A stretch of DNA of 5,723 bases from Desulfuromonadales bacterium (GTDB lineage Bacteria; Desulfobacterota; Desulfuromonadia; Desulfuromonadales; BM103): positions 1 through 5,723 of the forward strand of contig JAOUDB010000183.1 in the NCBI GenBank assembly GCA_029859485.1, given 5' to 3'. Below the pieces are notes generated by a model, which saw only the letters and a program-made list of their open reading frames with translations, was not told where the DNA came from and searched no databases. The translations under genes were made by a program, and so were the position numbers. The stretch's first letter is position 1. Each line of letters begins with the position of its first letter. Below, piece by piece: positions 5,256-5,723 of this stretch.

Positions 5256-5324
5256 AGCTGTAAGGACAATCCTCTCTAAAGTTCACAGGCTTACAGCCCT
5301 ACAGCTTAATACTTAATAGCTGTA
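5256..5324. repeat. Four-copy AGCTGTA/TACAGCT array between xerC and the lipase-like gene
   Basis: Within 69 bases four copies of the same word occur: AGCTGTAAG (5256-5264), its inverse CTTACAGC (5290-5297), TACAGCT (5300-5306) and AGCTGTA (5318-5324). They alternate in orientation and form perfect 7-8 bp inverted repeats, for example GCTGTAAG with CTTACAGC and TACAGCT with AGCTGTA. The last copy ends six bases before the -35 of the plus-strand promoter. The array may bind a regulator shared by the divergent genes, or fold as alternative hairpins in RNA. Confidence 0.4.
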
Positions 5325-5330
5325 TCCATA

Positions 5331-5359
5331 TTGACGGTCCTATATCCGCGTGAGATAAT
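5331..5359 (+). promoter_or_regulatory. Sigma-70 promoter for the lipase-like gene
   Basis: TTGACG (5331-5336), a 17-base spacer and GATAAT (5354-5359) form a near-consensus promoter. The predicted transcription start (about 5366-5367) is only two to three bases before the ATG at 5369, so the message would be almost leaderless if that start codon is right. Confidence 0.6.
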
Positions 5360-5368
5360 CTTTTCACC

Positions 5369-5723
5369 ATGACAATTTTACTCTCTCTACTGCTCTTATT
5401 GATGAAGACAACTATCTGCGTGGTGGCTCTGACGGTTCTGCTGAGCTATACCGTTGCCTGGTATGAGCGCGCGAACTCAAGTCCAGCGCTGATTGACCGA
5501 CGCTTTACAACGCGCGGAATCGGTATCGCATTCTGGTTGCTTATTCAGGAGACAGGCTGTCTGCTACTGACGATCCTGCTTCGGCCTCTCGGTTGGCAAC
5601 AGCCACGAATTCCCGATTCGAAAGATTCTGAGAACCCGCCTGTCATTCTCCTGCATGGTCTGTTTCAGAACCGTAGCTGTCTTCTCTGGCTGCAACGCCG
5701 GCTAAAAGAGGCTGGATATCAGC
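5369..5723 (+). CDS. Membrane-anchored alpha/beta-hydrolase, lipase/esterase-like (N-terminal part)
   Basis: The frame is open from ATG 5369 to the window end, giving 118 residues of a longer protein. Two hydrophobic segments come first, at about residues 3-31 and 51-75, likely transmembrane helices. Next is a short polar linker, then PPVILLHGLFQNRS (90-103). That is the first core strand and HG oxyanion-hole turn (H96-G97) of alpha/beta-hydrolases, with the HG...NRS form seen in bacterial triacylglycerol lipases and esterases. W107 and LKEAGYQ (112-118) fit the following helix. The catalytic Ser, Asp and His lie beyond the window, so activity is inferred only from the fold. No Shine-Dalgarno is visible at a useful distance. 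An internal ATG at codon 12 (5402) also lacks one. The gene is divergent from xerC, with the AGCTGTA array between them. Substrate is unknown. Confidence 0.75.
   Translation, partial: MTILLSLLLLLMKTTICVVALTVLLSYTVAWYERANSSPALIDRRFTTRGIGIAFWLLIQETGCLLLTILLRPLGWQQPRIPDSKDSENPPVILLHGLFQNRSCLLWLQRRLKEAGYQ

Noticed and set aside
1..5723. tRNA, rRNA, CRISPR array, insertion sequence or prophage
   Set aside because: No cloverleaf-like or ribosomal sequences, no regularly spaced repeats, and no transposase or integrase other than the housekeeping-type XerC were seen.

Overview
The window looks like a chromosomal segment of a desulfuromonad (Desulfuromonas/Pelobacter/Geobacter-like, formerly Deltaproteobacteria). 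I infer this from three things together: a succinyl-CoA:acetate CoA-transferase of the kind used by anaerobic acetate oxidisers, a GEMM (cyclic-dinucleotide) riboswitch of the type abundant in that group, and an RpoS-like sigma factor tail next to a BamD-like lipoprotein. No database search was possible, so the taxon is an inference.

Layout. 1-84 (+): C-terminal end of a sigma-70 family factor. 208-954 (+): outer-membrane assembly lipoprotein BamD, with its own candidate promoter and a strong terminator. 1067-1328: a near-consensus promoter followed by a leader of about 230 nt with two inverted repeats. 1329-2915 (+): acetyl-CoA hydrolase/transferase family enzyme (acetate activation and the succinate-forming TCA step), then a strong terminator. 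2916-3500: a 585-base gap with no conventional gene. It holds a self-contained regulatory unit: a 20-bp palindrome beside a perfect TATAAT box, a GEMM riboswitch with a G20A-type ligand-pocket substitution, a doubtful 40-codon ORF, and a terminator shared with the convergent gene. 3501-4103 (-): typical 2-Cys peroxiredoxin with its own promoter and a palindromic operator candidate. 4313-5203 (-): XerC tyrosine recombinase, ending at a strong terminator. 5204-5368: divergent intergenic region with a four-copy AGCTGTA array and a strong promoter. 5369-5723 (+): start of a membrane-anchored alpha/beta-hydrolase (lipase-like), cut by the window end.

The genes do not form one operon; nearly every gene has its own promoter and terminator. 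They cover housekeeping (OMP assembly, chromosome dimer resolution), central acetate metabolism and peroxide defence. The most interesting part is the riboswitch unit at about 3094-3452, which appears to sense a cyclic dinucleotide but has no recognisable downstream gene.
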